64,000 nucleotides of DNA from Saccharopolyspora ipomoeae (GTDB lineage: Bacteria > Actinomycetota > Actinomycetes > Mycobacteriales > Pseudonocardiaceae): positions 1 through 64,000 of the forward strand of contig NZ_JASAOF010000005.1 in the NCBI RefSeq assembly GCF_029952525.1, read 5' to 3'. This document shows, piece after piece, positions 8,246-16,609 of the stretch. Numbering within the stretch: position 1 is the first letter of the stretch; each line of letters starts with the position of its first letter. A program made the translations under genes and the position numbers. A model generated the notes under the pieces. It saw only the letters and a program-made list of their open reading frames with translations, made no database searches and was not told the DNA's origin.

Positions 8246-9046
8246 ATGCGGATCGCCACCTGGAACGTGAACTCGGTCGGGGCGCGGCTGCCCAAGCTGC
8301 TGGACTGGCTGGGCACGGCCGAGCCGGACGTGCTGTGCCTCCAGGAGCTCAAGTGCGCCGAGGACGCGTTCCCCTACGACGAGGTCGGTGAGCTCGGCTA
8401 CGAGGCCGCCGCGCACGGCACCGGCCGCTGGAACGGCGTCGCCGTGCTCTCCCGGGTGGGCCTGACCGACGTGCGCGAGGGCCTGCTCGACCAACCCGGC
8501 TTCCAGGCCGACGGCTCCATGTTCGAGACCGCCGAGCCCCGCGCGGTCGCCGCGACCTGCGGCGGGGTTCGAGTCTGGTCGGTCTACGTGCCCAACGGCC
8601 GCGAGGTCGGCCACCCGCACTACGACTACAAGCTGCGCTGGCTGGACGCGCTGCGCGCCACCGCCGCCGAGGAGCTCACCGCCGGGACCCCGTGGGCCGT
8701 GCTGGGCGACTTCAACATCGCCCCCAACGACGAGGACGTGTGGGACATCGCCGCGTTCGAGGGCTGCACCCACATCACCCCCGAGGAGCGCAAGGCGCTG
8801 ACGTCGCTCACCGAGACGGGCCTGGCCGAGGTCTACCCGCGAGCCCTGAAGTACGACGTGCCGTTCACCTACTGGGACTACCGGGCGCTGCGGTTCCCGA
8901 AGAACCAGGGCATGCGCATCGACCTCGTCTACGGCAACGAGCCCTTCACCGGCGCAGTCACCGACTCCTACGTCGATCGGGAGGCCCGCAAGGGCAAGGG
9001 CACCTCCGACCACGCCCCGGTGGTCGTCGACCTCGACCTGGGCTGA
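8246..9046 (+). CDS. xthA: Exodeoxyribonuclease III / AP endonuclease
   Basis: A 266-residue enzyme of the endonuclease-exonuclease-phosphatase fold that cuts at abasic sites and degrades DNA from 3' ends in base excision repair. Motifs in order: ATWNVNS at the N-terminus (metal-ligand Asn), LCLQELK (catalytic Glu), VYVPNG, GDFNIAP (Asp/Asn), and the C-terminal SDHAPVV with the catalytic Asp-His. Length matches the family. There is no clear Shine-Dalgarno; CAAGCT about 8 nt before the ATG could be a -10 box of a leaderless message. Confidence 0.94.
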   Translation: MRIATWNVNSVGARLPKLLDWLGTAEPDVLCLQELKCAEDAFPYDEVGELGYEAAAHGTGRWNGVAVLSRVGLTDVREGLLDQPGFQADGSMFETAEPRAVAATCGGVRVWSVYVPNGREVGHPHYDYKLRWLDALRATAAEELTAGTPWAVLGDFNIAPNDEDVWDIAAFEGCTHITPEERKALTSLTETGLAEVYPRALKYDVPFTYWDYRALRFPKNQGMRIDLVYGNEPFTGAVTDSYVDREARKGKGTSDHAPVVVDLDLG

Positions 9047-9141
9047 CCCCCGACCATCGCGACCACCTCGCACGGCGCTCAGCTCGGGCGTCCGGGGCGC
9101 TATGTTGCGGGTCGAAGCACCCCGGCGGGAGGAGCCACGAC

Positions 9142-10554
9142 GTGTCCGATTCGCTCTGCCAGCGCACGGCGACCGAGCTGGCCGCGCTGCTCCGCGCGCG
9201 GGAGGTCTCGGCGCGCGAGGTGATGCGCGCCCACCTGGACCGGATCGAGCGGCTCAACCCGAAGGTCAACGCCGTGGTCTCGCTCGACCCGGAGGGCGCG
9301 CTGGCCGGCGCCGCAGCGGCCGACGAGCGGCTGGCCTCGGGCGCGGCGGTCGGTCCGCTGCACGGGCTGCCGATGGCGCACAAGGACACCCACGACACGG
9401 CGGGCCTGCGCACCACCTACGGCTCGCCGCTGCTGGCCGACAACGTGCCCGCGCAGGACGAGCTCGTCGTGGAGCGGCTCAAGGCCGCGGGCGCGGTGAC
9501 GATGGGCAAGACCAACGTCCCGGAGTTCGCGGCCGGGTCGCACACCTTCAACCCGGTGTTCGGCACGACCGCCAACCCCTACGCCCCGGACCGCTCGGCG
9601 GGCGGCAGCAGCGGCGGCGCGGCGGCGTCGCTGGCCTGCCGGATGCAGCCGCTGGCCGACGGCAGCGACATGGGCGGTTCGCTGCGCAACCCGGCGTCGT
9701 TCAACAACGTCGTGGGCCTGCGGCCCGCGCCGGGCCGGGTGCCGACGTGGCCGGACGCCGCGGCCTGGTCGACGCTGTCCGTGCAGGGGCCGATGGCGCG
9801 CACCGTCGCCGACGTCGCCCTGATGCTGTCCGCGATCGCCGGACCCGACGACCGCAGCCCGATCTCGATCGACGAGCCCGGCTCGGTCTTCCGGGAGCCG
9901 CTGGAGGCCGATCTCCGCGGCCTGCGGGTGGCGTTCTCGCTGGACCTGGGCGGTGACCTCGTGGTCGACGCGCAGGTCCGGTCGGTGCTGGAACCGGCGG
10001 CGCGGGTGCTGACCGAGATCGGCGGCGCGGTCGACGAGGCGTGGCCGGACCTGACCGGCGCCGACGAGGTGTTCCGGACGCTGCGCGCCTGGCAGTTCGA
10101 GCTGATGCTGGGCGAGCTCCGCGACGCCCACCCGGACCGGATCAAGCCGAGCCTGCGCGACAACATCGACGCCGGCCGGGCGCTGACCGGCGCCGACGTG
10201 GGGCGCGCCGAACGGCAGCACACCGAGCTGTACCACCGGGTACGGGAGTTCTTCACCCGCTACGACGTGCTCGCGCTGCCGGTCAGCCAGGTGCCGCCGT
10301 TCGACATCGACCTGGAGTTCCCGAGCGAGATCGGCGGCGTGGCCATGCCGTCGTACCTGGACTGGATGCGCTCGGCGTACTGGATCTCGGCCACCGGTTG
10401 CCCGGCGATCTCCGTTCCGGCCGGGTTCACCCCGGAGGGCCTGCCGGTGGGGATCCAGCTGGTGGGCCCGCACCGGTCCGAGCAGCGCCTGCTCCGCATC
10501 GCCCACGCCTTCGAGCAGGCCACCCGCCACGCCGAAGTCCTCCCGCCTCTCTAG
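9142..10554 (+). CDS. Amidase-signature family hydrolase
   Basis: A 470-residue amidase. The Ser-cisSer-Lys triad is visible: Lys in AHKDT (about residue 77), cis-Ser in the Gly/Ser-rich AGGSSGGAAAS (about 155), and the nucleophile Ser in DMGGSLRNPA (about 178). The protein has no GatB/C partner nearby and its C-terminal part (FDIDLEFPSEIGG) resembles general amidases rather than GatA. GTG start with GGAGGAG 6 nt upstream; TATGTT at about 9101 is a possible -10. Its stop codon overlaps the stop of the convergent gene. Confidence 0.9.
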   Translation: MSDSLCQRTATELAALLRAREVSAREVMRAHLDRIERLNPKVNAVVSLDPEGALAGAAAADERLASGAAVGPLHGLPMAHKDTHDTAGLRTTYGSPLLADNVPAQDELVVERLKAAGAVTMGKTNVPEFAAGSHTFNPVFGTTANPYAPDRSAGGSSGGAAASLACRMQPLADGSDMGGSLRNPASFNNVVGLRPAPGRVPTWPDAAAWSTLSVQGPMARTVADVALMLSAIAGPDDRSPISIDEPGSVFREPLEADLRGLRVAFSLDLGGDLVVDAQVRSVLEPAARVLTEIGGAVDEAWPDLTGADEVFRTLRAWQFELMLGELRDAHPDRIKPSLRDNIDAGRALTGADVGRAERQHTELYHRVREFFTRYDVLALPVSQVPPFDIDLEFPSEIGGVAMPSYLDWMRSAYWISATGCPAISVPAGFTPEGLPVGIQLVGPHRSEQRLLRIAHAFEQATRHAEVLPPL

Positions 10555-11210
10555 CCCCGGCGGTCGGCCGTGGCGTGGTCGTAGTAGCCCACAACGCCGG
10601 TGGCCAGGTGCAGGGCGAATCCCGCCTCGCCGGTGGCCGGTTCGCCCGCGGCACCGATGAGGCCACGCATCGTGGTGCCGACGAGCTCGTCGAGTGCGCG
10701 CCAGCGGCCCGCCGGGTCGCCGGGGGCCTCGGCCTCGTCGGCGAAGTCGCGGGCGCAGCGGTCCAGGCCCTCGCGCAGCAGCCGGAGCCGCTCGTCGAAC
10801 GCCTCGCCGCCGCTCTTCGGCGCGAGGTCGCCGGCGTGAGCGGCGAGCTGTCCGGCGGCGTGGGTGATCTCCTCGACGTGGTCGCCGAGCCACTTGCGGC
10901 GGCGGTGGATCGAGCCGAGCCCGGGCCACCGCTTGCGCGCGGCCTGCCGGGTTCGGCCGGTCACCGCGCTGAGGTCGGCCAGGCTCGCGCCGAGCCACAC
11001 GGTCTCGACCGCCGCCGATTCGGCCTGCTGCGCCGCGGCGCCGGCCACGAGCTCCTCCACGTCCAGCGCCGCCCGCAGCCGCGCCAGCGAGTCCACCCGG
11101 CGACGCCGCTCGTCCCCGAAGTCCGAGAGCTTCGCGCCCGGGTCGGCGACTTCCGGGGTCAGCTCCCCCGCCAGCCGCTCCACGAGCCGAGCGGTTTCCT
11201 CCTTCGACAC
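10551..11210 (-). CDS. Predicted HTH-containing protein of unknown function
   Basis: A 219-residue hydrophilic, helical protein. The middle holds a helix-turn-helix-like stretch, LADLSAVTGRTRQAARKRWP (about residues 79-98), followed by a basic patch HRRRKW; the remainder is Ala/Glu/Arg-rich helices. I know of no defined function; DNA binding is inferred. The GTG at 11210 is chosen because GAGGAGG lies 5 nt upstream; extending to 11300 would translate through the operator palindrome. It is divergent from the MFS gene and shares its regulatory region. Confidence 0.7.
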   Translation of the reverse strand: MSKEETARLVERLAGELTPEVADPGAKLSDFGDERRRRVDSLARLRAALDVEELVAGAAAQQAESAAVETVWLGASLADLSAVTGRTRQAARKRWPGLGSIHRRRKWLGDHVEEITHAAGQLAAHAGDLAPKSGGEAFDERLRLLREGLDRCARDFADEAEAPGDPAGRWRALDELVGTTMRGLIGAAGEPATGEAGFALHLATGVVGYYDHATADRRG

Positions 11211-11225
11211 CACTACCTCCTCGCT

Positions 11226-11268
11226 GTAAACCTGCGGTTCACAGTAACAGTGTGAACCGCAGGTTGAC
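11226..11268. promoter_or_regulatory. Two tandem operators forming a perfect 15-bp inverted repeat at the minus-strand promoter
   Basis: AACCTGCGGTTCACA (11229-11243) is exactly inverted at 11251-11265 across 7 nt. Each arm is also part of its own operator of the form GTRAAC-N5-GTTNAC: GTAAAC-CTGCG-GTTCAC at 11226-11242 and GTGAAC-CGCAG-GTTGAC at 11252-11268. Read on the minus strand, TTGTCA and TACTGT are spaced 18 nt across this region and fit a promoter for the gene starting at 11210, so bound protein would cover the promoter. Confidence 0.75.
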
Positions 11269-11378
11269 AACAGCGCGGCCACCGCGAACGGCGCACTCAT
11301 CGTCCACTGTGGACAAAATTGAGGTGAATTCGCGTGACTGCTGGGTGGAATCGGACGGGCGACGTCTTGATTCCGGGG

Positions 11379-11417
11379 GTGAACACAGGTTTACTCACGT
11401 GGTGAACACCGGTTCAC
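11379..11417. promoter_or_regulatory. Two further operators of the same type ahead of the MFS gene
   Basis: GTGAAC-ACAG-GTTTAC (11379-11394) and GTGAAC-ACCG-GTTCAC (11402-11417) repeat the GTRAAC/GTTNAC half-sites seen at 11226-11268, with a 4-nt instead of 5-nt spacer. The two copies start 23 bp apart, about two helical turns, and end 19 bp before the MFS start codon. Confidence 0.75.
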
Positions 11418-11436
11418 CCCATGAGTGAGGAGTCTG

Positions 11437-12888
11437 ATGAGCACCGCCGGGTCCGCTTCGTCCGCAACGCGCAGTTCGAAATGGGTCATCCTCGTGCTCG
11501 CCTCGTGCGGCATCGCGGTGTCGCTGATGCAGACCCTCGTCGTCCCGCTGCTGCCCGACTTCCCGCGGCTGCTGCACACCACCGCCGCCAACGCCGGCTG
11601 GCTGGTCACCGCCCCGCTGGTGGCGGGTGCGGTGTGCGCGCCGGTCACCGGACGGCTCGGCGACATGTACGGCAAGCGCCGGATGCTGCTGTTATCCCTG
11701 GCCACGATGGCGGTGGGCAGCGCGATCGGCGCGGTCAGCACCGACTTCACCGCCGTGCTCGTCGGCCGCGTGCTGCAGGGCGCGGCGGTCGGCGTGGTGC
11801 CGCTGGGCATCAGCATCATGCGCGACGAGCTCCCCGAGGAGCAGGTGGGCTCCGGGGTGGCGCTGATGAGCGCGACGCTGGGCATCGGCGGCGCGGTCGG
11901 GCTGCCCATCACCGGCGTGGTCGCCCAGGAGCTGGACTGGCACTGGCTGTTCGCCGGGGCGATGGTCTTCGCGCTCGTAGAGATCGCGCTGATCCTCAAG
12001 GTGGTGCCGGAGTCCTCGCTGCGCACCGGCGGCAAGTTCGACCTCGTCGGCGCGCTCGGCCTGTCGGTGGCCCTGACCTGCCTGCTGCTGGCGATCTCCA
12101 AGGGCAACGAGTGGGGCTGGTCGAGCGCGCTGGTGCTGGGCCTGATCGCCGGGGCCGTGGCGATGCTGCTGCTGTGGGGCGCCTACGAGCTCCGCACCAC
12201 CGCACCGCTGGTGGATCTGCGCGTGTCGGCACGACCCACGGTGCTGCTGACCAACATCGCCTCGGTGCTGGTGGGCATCGCGATGTTCACCGGTTTCCTG
12301 GTCGGCTCGCAACTGCTGCAGGCACCGCCGGAGACCGGCTACGGCTACGGCATGTCGCTGGTGACGGCCGGTTTGGTGCTGCTGCCGATCGGTGCGGCGA
12401 TGGGGTTGTTCTCGCCGGTCTCGGCCCGGATCTCGCGGCGCTTCGGCCCGCGCACCACCCTCATCCTCGGCGCCTGCGTCCTCATGCTCGGCAACGTCGG
12501 CGCCTCGCTGCTGCACGGGCCGCTGTCGCTGGTGGTGCTGAACCTGACCATCAGCTCGATCGGCGGCGCCCTGGCCTACGGCGCGCTGCCCCAGTTGATC
12601 ATGCGCTCGGTACCGGAGACCGAGACCGCCGCCGCCAACGCGCTCAACAGCCTCGCCCGCTCGATCGGCACCTCCAGCTGCAGCGCGATCGTGGTGGCGC
12701 TGACCACCGGATCGCTGGTGCGGGTCGCCGGGGCGACCTACCCGTCGATCAACGCCTACTCCTGGGTCTTCGTGGTGGCCGGCGGTGCCGCTCTGGTGGC
12801 CGCGCTGATCGCGGCGGCGACCCCGGGACCGGCTCGGTACGAGTCCGTTACGCCCCGGATGCCCGTAGCGGTGGGAGGCTCGCGCTAG
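11437..12888 (+). CDS. MFS drug-exporter-like transporter (DHA2/EmrB type)
   Basis: A 483-residue multi-helix membrane protein. The loop between helices 2 and 3 carries GRLGDMYGKRRML, the MFS motif A; a Pro/Gly-rich helix 5 (GIGGAVGLPITGVVAQ) corresponds to the antiporter motif C of exporters. The predicted helix count and length fit the 14-helix DHA2 group that extrudes drugs or secondary metabolites. The ATG at 11437 has AGGAG 4 nt upstream. A TetR gene follows after 10 nt, and operators flank the start. Confidence 0.85.
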   Translation: MSTAGSASSATRSSKWVILVLASCGIAVSLMQTLVVPLLPDFPRLLHTTAANAGWLVTAPLVAGAVCAPVTGRLGDMYGKRRMLLLSLATMAVGSAIGAVSTDFTAVLVGRVLQGAAVGVVPLGISIMRDELPEEQVGSGVALMSATLGIGGAVGLPITGVVAQELDWHWLFAGAMVFALVEIALILKVVPESSLRTGGKFDLVGALGLSVALTCLLLAISKGNEWGWSSALVLGLIAGAVAMLLLWGAYELRTTAPLVDLRVSARPTVLLTNIASVLVGIAMFTGFLVGSQLLQAPPETGYGYGMSLVTAGLVLLPIGAAMGLFSPVSARISRRFGPRTTLILGACVLMLGNVGASLLHGPLSLVVLNLTISSIGGALAYGALPQLIMRSVPETETAAANALNSLARSIGTSSCSAIVVALTTGSLVRVAGATYPSINAYSWVFVVAGGAALVAALIAAATPGPARYESVTPRMPVAVGGSR

Positions 12889-12898
12889 CCTGAAACGC

Positions 12899-13474
12899 AT
12901 GCCCACCACGGGGTCGATCGAGGAGCAGCGCCGCGCAGCGTGCGCGACGCGGGAAGCCATCCTGAAGGTGGCCAGGCGCCGGTTCTCGTCCTGCGGCTAC
13001 GCGGACGTGACGCTGCGCGACATCGCCGCCGATGCCGACGTCAGCGCGGCGCTGGTGGTCAAGTACTTCGGCAGCAAGGAAGACCTCTTCGCCCAAGCCT
13101 CGGGCTTCGAGAACGACGCCGAGAAGCTGCTGGACTGCGAGCTGGAGCACCTCGGCGAGCACCTGGTGCGCACGCTGCTGGACTACCACGACCGCACCCA
13201 GGGCGACCCGCTGGTGCGCGCGGTGTTCACCTCGTCCCGCCCGGCGGGCGCGAGCTTCCGGGACAACTTCGAGTCCCAGCTGGTCACCCGCCTCGCCGAG
13301 CGCCTGACCGGCCCTCGCGCCCGCCTGCGCGCGGAACTGGTCTGCAGCCACCTCATGGGCCTCGGCGCCTCCCGCCTCGTCCTGCGCACCCGGGCCATCA
13401 CCGCGGAACCCACGGAAGACCTCGTCGCCCTCACGGCCCCCCTCATCCAGAACTGGATCGACAACCCCCTGTAG
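12899..13474 (+). CDS. TetR-family regulator, probable local repressor of the exporter
   Basis: A 191-residue protein with an N-terminal TetR DNA-binding domain: helices spanning about residues 17-62, ending in the recognition region ALVVKYFGSKEDLF. The C-terminal ligand/dimer domain ends in an Asn-Trp-Ile-Asp tail typical of a small actinobacterial TetR subgroup. It lies 10 nt after the MFS stop. No Shine-Dalgarno is seen; TAGCCT followed by 7 nt to the ATG would suit a leaderless internal promoter. It is the best candidate to bind the GTRAAC operators between 11226 and 11417. Confidence 0.88.
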   Translation: MPTTGSIEEQRRAACATREAILKVARRRFSSCGYADVTLRDIAADADVSAALVVKYFGSKEDLFAQASGFENDAEKLLDCELEHLGEHLVRTLLDYHDRTQGDPLVRAVFTSSRPAGASFRDNFESQLVTRLAERLTGPRARLRAELVCSHLMGLGASRLVLRTRAITAEPTEDLVALTAPLIQNWIDNPL

Positions 13475-13520
13475 ACCTGCGAAATCGAGAACCGCAGGAT
13501 TCGACCTTCCGGGGACCGAG

Positions 13521-14081
13521 TCAGGCGGAGCGGCCGAGGACCGTGGTGTGGGGGATCCCGTCGAGGGCCTTGGTGAACTGCTCCAGGACGTCGGTGAGCG
13601 GGTTCGCGCTGTCCTCGTGGATGGTGAGGTGGTCGTCGGCGAGGGTGAGGTGCTTGTCGAGGAGGAAGAAGCTCTGGACCGCGTGGCGGGCGCCGAGGGA
13701 GTGCACGACGGGGCGCAGGGCGTAGTCGATGGCGAGCACGTGGGCGACGCTGCCGCCGGTGGCCAGCGGCAGCACGGCCTTGCCCGCGAACCCGAACTGC
13801 GGCAGCAGGTCCAGGAACGACTTCAGCAGGCCGGAGTAGGCGGCCTTGTAGGTCGGCGTGGCCAGCACGATGCCGTCGGCCGCGGCGACCTGCTCCACCG
13901 CCGCGGCGATGGCCGGGTCGCTGACGTCGGCGCCGAGCAGCGCCTCGGCGGGAAGGGTGCGCACCCGCAGGTGCTCGGCGCTGCGGCCGCTCGCGGTGAG
14001 CCGCTGGGCGAGGTGCTCGCCGACCTTCTCCGTCTTCGAGGTGCGCGACGGGCTTCCGGAGATGACCAAAACGGTGGACAC
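13521..14081 (-). CDS. NADPH-dependent FMN reductase (SsuE/MsuE-like)
   Basis: A 186-residue flavodoxin-fold reductase. The phosphate-binding loop is SGSPSRTSKT at residues 8-17, and the flavin-contacting motif TPTYKAAYSGLLKSFLD lies in the middle. Such enzymes supply reduced FMN to two-component monooxygenases such as alkanesulfonate monooxygenase; an SsuD gene lies in this window at 62662, but the two are not linked. GTG start at 14081 with GGGAGA upstream. It converges with the TetR gene and is divergent from the aminotransferase. Confidence 0.85.
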   Translation of the reverse strand: MSTVLVISGSPSRTSKTEKVGEHLAQRLTASGRSAEHLRVRTLPAEALLGADVSDPAIAAAVEQVAAADGIVLATPTYKAAYSGLLKSFLDLLPQFGFAGKAVLPLATGGSVAHVLAIDYALRPVVHSLGARHAVQSFFLLDKHLTLADDHLTIHEDSANPLTDVLEQFTKALDGIPHTTVLGRSA

Positions 14082-14395
14082 GGACTTCTCCCTGCTCCTG
14101 GTCCTCTGTGGACCGTTACCGGGTTCCGCCTGGTGACGGCGTTCCCGCTGACGTTGCGGTTCCGTCAGGAGCGACAGGCCTGGGTCGTCACCCGCTGGAA
14201 GTCGACGTGCCTCCGCCTGCTGAGGTTCGAAGTGGTCACGAACCTCATCGTCCGGCCGGTCCCGTTGCGGTGTCAACGAGCGGACGTGCCTTCTCACCAA
14301 GCGGACGTCGGGATTCGGGCTTCCCGGCCGCGCCGCTGGCCTTCCGGGGTGCGGGCGACGAAGCTGTCGGGGCACCACGAAGGAGGCAGGAAACC
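14082..14395. other. Intergenic region between divergent FMN reductase and aminotransferase genes
   Basis: About 310 bases without a gene. A 13-bp palindrome-like site GTCCTCTGTGGAC lies at 14101-14113, 20 bp before the reductase start (one of a recurring set, see findings). I see no recognised riboswitch in either orientation. The right end carries the strong ribosome site AAGGAGGC for the aminotransferase. Confidence 0.4.
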
Positions 14396-15640
14396 ATGTC
14401 ATCAACCGCGCTGTGGCACCCGTTCGCGGACATGTTCGAGGTCAAGAGCAGCAGCTTCTGCGTCACCAAGGCCGAAGGGGTCTGGATCTACGACGATTCC
14501 GGGCGTCGCTACCTCGACGGGACCGCGAGCCTCTGGTACGCCAACGCCGGCCACGGTCGCACCGAGATCGTCGAGGCCGCCGCGGCGCAGATGCGCGAGC
14601 TGGAGTCCTACTTCGTCTTCAACGACTACACCAACCCGCCCGCCGAGGAGCTGGCCTCGCGGCTGGCCGACCTCGCGCCGATGCCCAACTCCAAGATCTT
14701 CCTGACCACCGGTGGCGGCGAGGCGATCGACACGGCGGCGAAGCTGGCGCGGCAGTACTGGGCCCAGCGCGGGCAGCCGCAGCGCACCCACATCCTCAGC
14801 CGCGGCAACGCGTACCACGGCACCAACGGCATGGGCACCAGCATCGGCGGCATCGACGCCAACCAGGCCGGGTTCGGCCAGCTGGTCCCCGAGACGGGCC
14901 GGGTCGCCCACGACGACGCCGAGAGCCTGCGCGAGGCCATCGAGCGCATCGGCGCGGAGAAGATCGCGGCGTTCTTCGCCGAACCGGTGATCGGCGCCGG
15001 CGGGCTGCACCCGCCGGAACCGGGCTACCTGGAAGCCGTCGCGAAGATCTGCTCCGAGAACGGCATCCTGTTCGTGGCCGACTCGGTGATCTGCGGCTTC
15101 GGCCGGGTGGGCACCTGGTTCGGCGTCGAGCGCTGGGGCCTGCGACCCGACATGATCACCTTCGCCAAGGGCGTGACCAGCGGCTACCTGCCGCTGGGCG
15201 GCGTGGTGGTCGCCGAGCAGGTGGCCGAGCCGTTCTGGGACGAGCCGGGCCGGGTGTTCCGCCACGGCGCCACCTACTCCGGTCACCCCACGGTGGCGGC
15301 CGCGGCGCTGGCCAACCTCGACATCCTGGAGCGCGAGAAGCTCATCGCCCGCTCCGACGAGCTGGAGCGGCCGCTGCACGACGCCCTCGCGCAGGTCACC
15401 GACCACCCGGCGGTGGCCGAGGTGCGGGGCGGGACCGGTCTGCTCGGGGCGGTCGAGCTCACCGCCGAGCAGCTGCAGGCCGGTGGGCTCGGCGCGCTGC
15501 AGAAGAAGATCCGCGAGCTCGGCGTGATCGTGCGCCCGCTGGGCAAGGCGCTGGCGGTCTCGCCGCCGCTGATCATCACCGAGGAGGAGATCGGCCTCAT
15601 CGGCAAGGCCTTCGCCGAGGGACTCGACACCCTCGTGTGA
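14396..15640 (+). CDS. Class III pyridoxal-phosphate aminotransferase (omega-amino acid type)
   Basis: A 414-residue fold-type I aminotransferase. The N-terminal WHPF and the block GVWIYDDSGRRYLDG are family hallmarks. The phosphate-binding region is TGGGEAID (about residue 103); VADSVICGFGR holds the cofactor-pyridine Asp; the Schiff-base Lys is in FAKGVTSGYLPLGG (about residue 258). Members transfer amino groups from omega-amino acids, diamines or beta-alanine to pyruvate or a similar acceptor. Substrate cannot be read from sequence. Start set by AAGGAGG 9 nt upstream. A terminator follows. Confidence 0.9.
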   Translation: MSSTALWHPFADMFEVKSSSFCVTKAEGVWIYDDSGRRYLDGTASLWYANAGHGRTEIVEAAAAQMRELESYFVFNDYTNPPAEELASRLADLAPMPNSKIFLTTGGGEAIDTAAKLARQYWAQRGQPQRTHILSRGNAYHGTNGMGTSIGGIDANQAGFGQLVPETGRVAHDDAESLREAIERIGAEKIAAFFAEPVIGAGGLHPPEPGYLEAVAKICSENGILFVADSVICGFGRVGTWFGVERWGLRPDMITFAKGVTSGYLPLGGVVVAEQVAEPFWDEPGRVFRHGATYSGHPTVAAAALANLDILEREKLIARSDELERPLHDALAQVTDHPAVAEVRGGTGLLGAVELTAEQLQAGGLGALQKKIRELGVIVRPLGKALAVSPPLIITEEEIGLIGKAFAEGLDTLV

Positions 15641-15655
15641 GCCGTGCGAGCCGCT

Positions 15656-15687
15656 CGGGGCGGTCGCGACACGCCGTGACCGCCCCG
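15656..15687 (+). terminator. Hairpin terminator after the aminotransferase
   Basis: CGGGGCGGTC (15656-15665) pairs perfectly with GACCGCCCCG (15678-15687) around a 12-nt loop, 16 nt after the stop codon. Confidence 0.75.
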
Positions 15688-16021
15688 ACACTCCCGGAGC
15701 CCGATCGTCGTTCACCTCCTCGGTTATCAGAGGGGCCACCGGCCTGGAACTCCCCCGTTGTGGAACCGATACGTCCGGAGGTGGTCGCGACCGGCTTTCG
15801 TCACGTACGTTTTTCACCAGATCGTGCGTCGTCGCAGCTGGAGAAGGCTGTTGACGGCGGCGGCGGTGGTCGCGGCGACCTGCGGAGTCCCGGGTCGAGG
15901 AGCGAAGTACGAGGCCGAAAGCAAAAGGGGCCCCTGCGCACAAGCCACCCAGTAGAGTTGGCAAAATACGACTTCCGGGTGATCGAAAGCGCAGCGGGGG
16001 CGGACGGAGGATCTCAACCAG
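15688..16021 (+). promoter_or_regulatory. Promoter/leader region of the HATPase-like gene
   Basis: About 330 bases without a convincing gene. TAGAGT at about 15950 resembles a -10 box, which would leave a leader of roughly 65 nt to the GTG at 16022. GGAGG sits about 11 nt before that start. Short open frames here lack ribosome sites. No known RNA element is recognised. Confidence 0.4.
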
Positions 16022-16531
16022 GTGAACACTCAGACCGCACAAGTCGACGACCTGCGACTGATCGCGCTGCCCAGCGCGGTGAACTGCACCGAGATGTTCG
16101 TGCGGTTCTCCCTGGCCGAGTGGAGCCTGCGCGAGATGACCGACATCGCCACGCAGCTCACCGGAGCCCTGGTGACCGCGGCCGTCGACGCCGCCGACCA
16201 GAAGAACCCCGGCTTCATCACCGTCCGCCTGCGCCTGAGCGGTGAGAGCCTCGTCGCCGAGGTGCAGGACGAGCAGGCCACCGTTCCCCCGCAGCTCGCC
16301 CCCGGCTTCGCCGACGGCCGCTGCGGTGCCACGGCGCTGCGCACCGGCGGAACCCTGGTGTGGTGCGAGATGCCGCTGCCCAGCGGCGTCAAGGCCGACT
16401 CGGTTCCGCTGCCCCGCCGCTCCCGCAAGAAGAACGCGATGGCTCCGCAGACGACCGAGGAGACCGCCGAGGTCGACCCCGAGGTCATCAAGCGGCTGCT
16501 CTCCGGCCTCAGCAACGGCGGCCTGGACTGA
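16022..16531 (+). CDS. Degenerate HATPase-fold (RsbW/anti-sigma-like) protein
   Basis: A 169-residue protein whose first 120 residues follow the small HATPase_c_2 pattern of actinobacterial anti-sigma factors: a strand, a helix (FSLAEWSLREMTDIATQL), the position where the N-box would sit (ALVTAAVDAAD), then strands FITVRLRLSGESLVAEVQDEQ. The ATP-binding Asn and the G1/G2 boxes are not evident, so it may bind a partner without ATP. A basic stretch (RRSRKKN) and a helical tail ending GLSNGGLD follow. GTG start with GGAGGA upstream. No sigma factor is adjacent. Confidence 0.65.
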   Translation: MNTQTAQVDDLRLIALPSAVNCTEMFVRFSLAEWSLREMTDIATQLTGALVTAAVDAADQKNPGFITVRLRLSGESLVAEVQDEQATVPPQLAPGFADGRCGATALRTGGTLVWCEMPLPSGVKADSVPLPRRSRKKNAMAPQTTEETAEVDPEVIKRLLSGLSNGGLD

Positions 16532-16538
16532 TCCGCTC

Positions 16539-16562
16539 CACCCCGCCGACCCGGGCGGGGTG
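16539..16562 (+). terminator. Hairpin terminator
   Basis: CACCCCGCC (16539-16547) pairs perfectly with GGCGGGGTG (16554-16562) across a 6-nt loop, 8 nt after the stop of the HATPase-like gene. Confidence 0.75.
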
Positions 16563-16609
16563 ACCTGCGGCGTGTTTCGCGCGGCCGCGCGCCGGGCACC
16601 TTCCGGGGC

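Noticed and set aside
11302-11316. DnaA-box-like sites as part of a replication origin
   Set aside because: Only isolated boxes occur; there is no cluster, no AT-rich unwinding region and no dnaA/dnaN genes. One perfect box at 44935-44943 is inside a coding region.
13475-13520. CCTGCG/CGCAGG hairpin between the TetR and FMN reductase genes as a terminator
   Set aside because: The stem is only 6 bp with a 12-nt loop; too weak to call.
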